From Prochilodus magdalenae (lineage: Eukaryota; Chordata; Actinopteri; Characiformes; Prochilodontidae): DNA of 64,000 nucleotides. Positions 58,735-64,000 of the stretch are shown piece by piece. Numbering within the stretch: the first letter of the stretch is position 1; each line of letters starts with the position of its first letter. The stretch spans positions 17,543-81,542 of the forward strand of contig JAMWET010001887.1 of NCBI GenBank assembly GCA_024036415.1, read 5' to 3'. The position numbers and the translations under genes are program-made. The notes beneath the pieces were generated by a model, which worked only from the letters and a program-made list of their open reading frames with translations, had not been told where the DNA came from and made no database searches.

Positions 58735-59250
58735 AGGTAAATACTCCTCCAGTATCAGAAGAAGCTCCTCTCCTACTTAGAACCTCCACTGGCAGGTAAC
58801 ATTACTTAAGTATGTACCTTCAGATGTACTTAATTATGGAGATAAGTTACCATTACTAAAGTATCTTACCTTGCAGATGTACTTTAAGTATGGAGAGTAA
58901 CCGTACTAGTATTTACCTTCAGCTTACTTAAGTATGGAGAGTACCAGTACTAAAGTATGTACAGTTTCAGATGTCTTAAGTAGTGAGAGTAACATACCTA
59001 AAGTATTTACCTTCATATGTACTTGAAGTATGGAGAGTAGGACAGTAACTAAAGTATGTTACCGTTCAGTGATGTACTGTAAGTATGAGAGACGTAACAG
59101 TACTAAAGTATTTCCCTTCAGATGTACTTTAAGTATGGAGGTAACAGTACTGAAAGTATTTTCAGCCGTTCAATATGTAGCTGTAAGTATGATAGAGTAA
59201 CAGTAAACTAAAGTATGGTACCTCGGCTCAGATGTACTGAAGTATGGAGA
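58735..59250. repeat. 48-bp tandem array, about 10 units
   Basis: Units built on 'accttcagatgtactttaag' followed by 'tatggagagtaacagtac' and 'taaagtat'. About ten units, nearly all differing by one- to three-base indels. No open frame. Confidence 0.85.
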
Positions 59251-59529
59251 GGAAACAGGAGCCTGGTTTATTATTTACGGCCTTCTAATGTCCTATTATC
59301 ATTTCTGTGAACAGACTCTTCTCAGCTCAGTGTAGGTGAGGAGACTCTAGTGTCCTCTCATTCCCCAGTCTTCTAATAGAACCGTCATCATTGTCTGATA
59401 CTGACGTCTACAGTCACCTCATCATACAGAGCACAGAACACTGAAGGATGACAGGTTCCATTAGCTGAGAAACCGAGCTCTGTCTCAACAGTTCAACAAA
59501 AAGTGAAGAGTTAGTTGGTAGGGGGGGGA
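59251..59529. other. Spacer between two tandem arrays
   Basis: About 280 bases without tandem structure or coding signal; a G run at 59521-59528 borders the next array. Confidence 0.5.
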
Positions 59530-61862
59530 GTACACCAGTACACATGATTTACTGCAATACTGTACACCCAAACACTACATGACAGTACACTAAGCATTAC
59601 ACCTACTGAGTTAACTGTCCACAACACGACTTTTTACAGCCCACTACACATTACACTTACTGAGTTACTGTACGCTCAAACACCACTACTTACGTACACT
59701 AGACTACATTACACTTACTGAGTTACTGTACACTCAGCACAGTCTATACTTATCAGTACCCTAATGCATTACACTTTACAGAGTTTACTGTACACCGACA
59801 CACTACTTACAGCACACTAAACATTACACGTACTGAGTTACTGTACACCAGCACACTACTTACAAGTACACTAACACATTAACCTTACTGAGTTACTGTA
59901 CACGCAGCACATAATGAGCTACTTCAGTACACTAACGCATTCCTTACTTATTTAACTGTACAATAAGGAAACCGACACAACTACTTACATCACACTAACA
60001 CACTACCCTTCTGAGTTTACTGATATCTCCAACACACTACTTCCAGTACACTAACCATTACCTTACTGAGTTACTGTCCCCCAACACCTACGTACAGCCA
60101 CTAACACATTACAGTTATACTGAGTTACTGTACCCCAACACTAGGGGGAAGGGTGGGGGGGGTGGAGTGTTTCAAACACTACTTGACAGCACACTAACAA
60201 ATTCAACTTACTCAGTTACTGTACACGCAACACCACTACTTACAGCACACTAACACATTACACTTACTGAGTTACTGGTACACCAACACACTACTTACAG
60301 CACACTAACACATACAACTACTGATTACGTGACCAACATGCCACTTACAGCACACTAACACTTAACACTTACTGAGTTACTGGTACAGCAACCACGCTAC
60401 TTAGAGCACACACACATTACCGTGATGAGTACTGTACACACAGCACACTACTTACAGCACACTAACACAGTACACATACTGAGTTAGCTGTAGCACCGAC
60501 ACAACTACTTACAGGACACTAACACATTACACTTACTTGAGTTACTGTACACCAACACACTTACTTACAGTCACCACTCACCACACTACACTTACTGAGT
60601 TACTACTGTACAACCCAACACACTACTTACAGTTGACACTAACACATTACACTTACTGAGTTACTGTACCCAACGACACTACTTACAGCACACTAACACC
60701 TTACACTTACTAAGTTACTGTATCACCACACACGACTTTACGATAGCACACTTAAGCACGTTACCCTTACTGAGTTTACTGTACAACAACACACTAACGT
60801 TTACAGCCACTAACAAGCATTTACACTTACAGACAGTTACTTGTACACGGCGCCACGCTACTTACAGTACACTAACACATTACACTTACTGAGTTACGTA
60901 CACCAACCACACTACTTACAGCACACGTACGCATTACACTTACTGAGTTACTGGTACACCGACACGCTACTTACAGTACAGATGCTAACACATTACACTT
61001 ACTGAGCTTTACTGTATCACCAACACACTACTTACAGCACACTAACCGCATTACACTTTAATGAGTTACTGTACACCACACACTACTTACAGCACACTAA
61101 CCCGCATTCCACTTACTGAGTTGCTGTAGCACCAACACGCTACTTACAGCACACTAAACATTAACACTTACTGAGTTACTGTACACCAACAAACTATTAC
61201 AGCACACTAACACATTACACTTTACTGAGTTCTGTACACCAACACGCTACTTTTCATCAACTAACACACTACCACTTACTGAGTACTGTACACCACACAC
61301 GAGGTTCACTTAACCCTTTTTTTTTTTCTACAGGCACACTAACAGCATTACACTTACTGAGTTACTGTAACACCCAACACGCTACTTAAACAGCACACAC
61401 TAACGCATTACACTTACCTGAGTTACTGTACACACAACACCTACTTACAGCACATAACAACCTTAACACTTACTGAGTTACTTGTATACAACGACAACAC
61501 GCTACTTTACAGCACACTAACACATTCCACTTACTGAGGTTGCTGTACCCACAACACACTACTTACAGCACACTAACACATTACACTTAACTGAGTTTTG
61601 CTGTACACCAACACACTACTTACAGCAGCACTAACACATTACACTTACTGTGTTGCTGTACACAAACCACGACGCTACTTACAGCACACTAACACATTAC
61701 ACTTACTGAGTTGCTGTACACCAACACGCTACTTACAGCACACTAACACATTACACTTACTGAGTTGCTGTACACCAACACACTACTTACAGCACACTAA
61801 CACATTACACTTACTGAGTTGCTGTACACCAACACGCTACTTACAGCACACTAACACATTAT
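59530..61862. repeat. 54-bp tandem array (minisatellite), about 43 units
   Basis: The unit is 'ctacttacagcacactaaca' + 'cattacacttactgagtt' + 'gctgtacaccaacacg' (54 bases in the clean copies). The last three to four units (61660-61862) are almost identical. Units further left carry frequent one- and two-base indels and T/C, A/G variants ('gttac' in place of 'gttgc'). Interruptions with G or T runs lie at 60140-60175 and 61300-61335. 54 is a multiple of three, so clean units give an 18-residue periodic frame (61598-61873), with no protein similarity. Confidence 0.95.
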
Positions 61863-62237
61863 TTGTCTGCTGAAACTACAAATGAGGAACAGCTTGTGTT
61901 GCTGTACAGTTGAAAACTGATATACCGTACAATGTAATATTCTTAGACACATGAGCATCAAACATCAATAGAATAAACACAGATAAACATAAATACAGTC
62001 ACTGATATCTTCTGAGGTAGTCTGGATCCAGATTACTCTTCAGTGCCTCCAGCCAAAGCATAGATTTATTAAATTCCATCACCAGCTCATTTGATTTACC
62101 ATAATGAAGCACTGATTAGATAAACCAGATAGTGGGTTATTACTACAGTTTATATTGGACTGCTATGCGGGGAGATCTGGAAGTTCTTAAATGAGCACAT
62201 TAATCATCTTGTATTATTATTATTGTTATTATTATTA

Positions 62238-62281
<44 letters not shown>

Positions 62282-63624
62282 CTTTTTGTAGAGTATTTGC
62301 CAGAATAGTCCTGATATTTTGGATTTGAATTTAAATTACGTATTTAATAATACACACTCATTTTAAATGTCAACATGTTAGTTAATTAATTATAATTAAA
62401 ATAATTATACTACATGTCACCAATTTTGACATTTCACAAATGTGGAGGGTGATGTTATTCGTCATTTCAAGTTAGCATATTGAAGTTGAGATTGTCTGCC
62501 TCTAGAGTTGTAGATGCAATTAATGCAAAATCACGTGATTGAAAAGAGTGGATTCCACAAGTCTGGGGTTTTTTTTTCTATGCAAGGATTTGTGGGGAGT
62601 GACTTAATGAAAATAAACAATAAATAGTAAGCAAATAAACAACAAACAATAAACAGCTACGAACTAGGCCTTATTCTAAGTGCTAGGACCAACTTCTCTA
62701 ATGAATATGCTGGCTCTTTGCCTGAACTTTCATATTCACCATGACTCTTGTGTGACTTTTAGTCGCTATGGTTCATTTACAGTATGTTGGCAGGAATCCA
62801 AGGGCCACCTGCTAGCACTCAGGTGGTCTCGTCCTGGGCACCTACACGACATAGATCGCTATCTTGGTCTGGGTCCCTCACTAAAAACATGAAGATGGAG
62901 GAAAATGCCGAGTTTTGCTCATGAACACATGCTGTCTTGTTATTTAACCCATCATTATAGATGCGAAGTTTGCACACTCTGCATTCCAATTTAATGCTCA
63001 CACATTTGCCTAAGCGAGCCAGCGCCCATTTAGTTATTGAAGTGATGTGTGAAATTAAGCTGGTTTGCCGGAGGCGGGCTCAGTAATCGCCCTCTGTGCG
63101 AGTGCTCCGCAGGAGTCCAGCTTGAAGCGCGCGCCAGCGCTACATGCTGACGAGCACAGACGCTTAGTGATATATGGAGATTTGCTAAGGTACTGTTGAT
63201 TATAATTACACATGTGTTTCATTTGTGCTGCTGAAGCCGCCAGCCCATCCAAGACCCACCCAAGGTTGGGTGCTTTCGTGTGCTTCAAGCCTGCTGTTAT
63301 TAACTTGGTGGTCATGATGGGACCGATTCAGTGCGGTGTGTTTCTTATGAAAGATGGAGTCCACAGGGCTCATCTGGGTCACGGATTATTGACTTTCTTG
63401 ATGTGGCTGAGATCTATGATTCTGACAGAAATATGGGGAAATATCGTTAACTGTTCAGGTGTGTCTTTATTAGCGTCGTTGGCTTTACTGGTTTGAACCT
63501 CTGTTCAATGAGAGCCCTTCAGGGTAGTTCCCATTCGGACGCCATGTCTGCTCAACTACACATGGCCATTTCATTGATGTTTCCTCTCTGATAAACGTAC
63601 CGGTACTCACTTGGCCGTACACTG
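61863..63624. other. grid2 intron; ATT/TTG microsatellite at 62212-62283
   Basis: A (ATT)n then (TTG)n microsatellite is the only clear repeat. 63000-63200 is compact, GC-richer and free of window repeats, so it is another possible noncoding element; no exon seen. Confidence 0.4.
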
Positions 63625-64000
63625 AACGGAGGTCACAAAAGTTTACACATGGAGGCTCCCTCATGTACAGTTCGTCCTTATGTTTATTCTTGAAACGCTT
63701 CATTTATAATAGAACTATAACCTATAAACGAGCCCGTCATGGGAATTATCAGCTCCACCTTAGAACACCCTCACATAATGGATTGTCCAGAGGTGTTCCC
63801 AGCCTTAAAAGCGCCTCTCACATAATGGATCTGTACACTAGGATTGAACCAGCTTCTCTTTACCCTGGTGCAGTGGAGCTGATGAGAACACAAGGTTTAT
63901 TACTAAGCAGGTTTGGAGCGATTCTATTTGGTCGGGGTGTGTCCCCGGTAGGTCATGCAATATGGTCACTAAACCTAAGGCCAAAGGAGACACTAAGATT
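63625..64000 (+). mobile_element. TIR element (MITE-like), copy 4, cut by the window end
   Basis: The order 'cacaaaagttta', 'ggctccctcat', 'ccttatgtttat', 'gcccgtcatgggaattat', 'ctccacctta', 'gaaccagcttct', 'cagtggagctgat', 'aaggtttattactaagcagg' and 'ggagcgattctatttggtcg' follows 19607-20126. Several one- and two-base insertions and an extra duplication of the 'cacataatgg' block (63772-63826). Confidence 0.75.

Noticed and set aside
59530..61862. CRISPR-like appearance of regularly repeated DNA
   Set aside because: The units are direct tandem copies without variable spacers, in a vertebrate intron.

Overview
This window is vertebrate, almost certainly teleost, genomic DNA lying inside one very large gene. 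The only protein-coding sequence I can support is a single 285-base exon on the plus strand (43939-44223). It encodes 95 codons of the amino-terminal (extracellular) domain of the delta-type ionotropic glutamate receptor GluD2 (grid2). Its flanks are a pyrimidine-rich 3' splice site and a GTAAGA 5' splice site, both in phase 1. The rest reads as intron: more than 43.9 kb upstream and 19.7 kb downstream without another recognisable exon. That fits the known giant size of GRID2 introns. I see no bacterial genes, operons, RNA genes or CRISPR arrays.

The intron is filled with fish-type mobile elements. (1) A Tc1-like family is present as five internally deleted copies (about 7.5, 11.0, 28.3, 34.1 and 52.2 kb). 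Four of them share one deletion junction and the fifth is deleted further. (2) A second Tc1-like family is reduced to its DNA-binding N-terminal part (3.8, 20.8, 25.9, 41.3 kb). (3) Other Tc1-like remnants lie at 12.9 and 35.2 kb. (4) A roughly 520-bp terminal-inverted-repeat element has four copies (5.5, 19.6, 47.7, 63.6 kb). (5) A long-inverted-repeat element is near complete at 26.6-27.3 kb, truncated at 17.0 kb and decayed at 36.0 kb. (6) LINE 3'-end coding fragments lie at 3.6 and 38.5 kb. (7) tRNA-derived SINE-like copies lie at 33.5 and 35.3 kb.

Tandem DNA is prominent. A 165-bp repeat at 18.4-19.5 kb alternates between two subtypes (ABABAB, a 330-bp higher-order unit). A 345-bp duplication of a common fish repeat lies at 15.1-16.1 kb. 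A 48-bp array (58.7-59.25 kb) and a 54-bp array of about 43 units (59.5-61.9 kb) sit near the right end.

Sequence between the repeats around 16.1-16.9, 27.4-27.6, 30.7-32.2 and 39.2-39.8 kb looks single-copy and could include conserved regulatory elements, but this cannot be proved from one sequence. The left 3 kb and much of 45-64 kb carry many single-base indels relative to sister repeat copies, which suggests lower assembly accuracy there. The mix of repeat families suggests an otophysan fish (characin, catfish or knifefish relative). That is inference from remembered repeat families, not shown by the sequence. I found no convincing new biological system; the notable items are non-autonomous transposon amplification, the dimeric higher-order repeat, and a long inverted repeat inside the receptor transcript.
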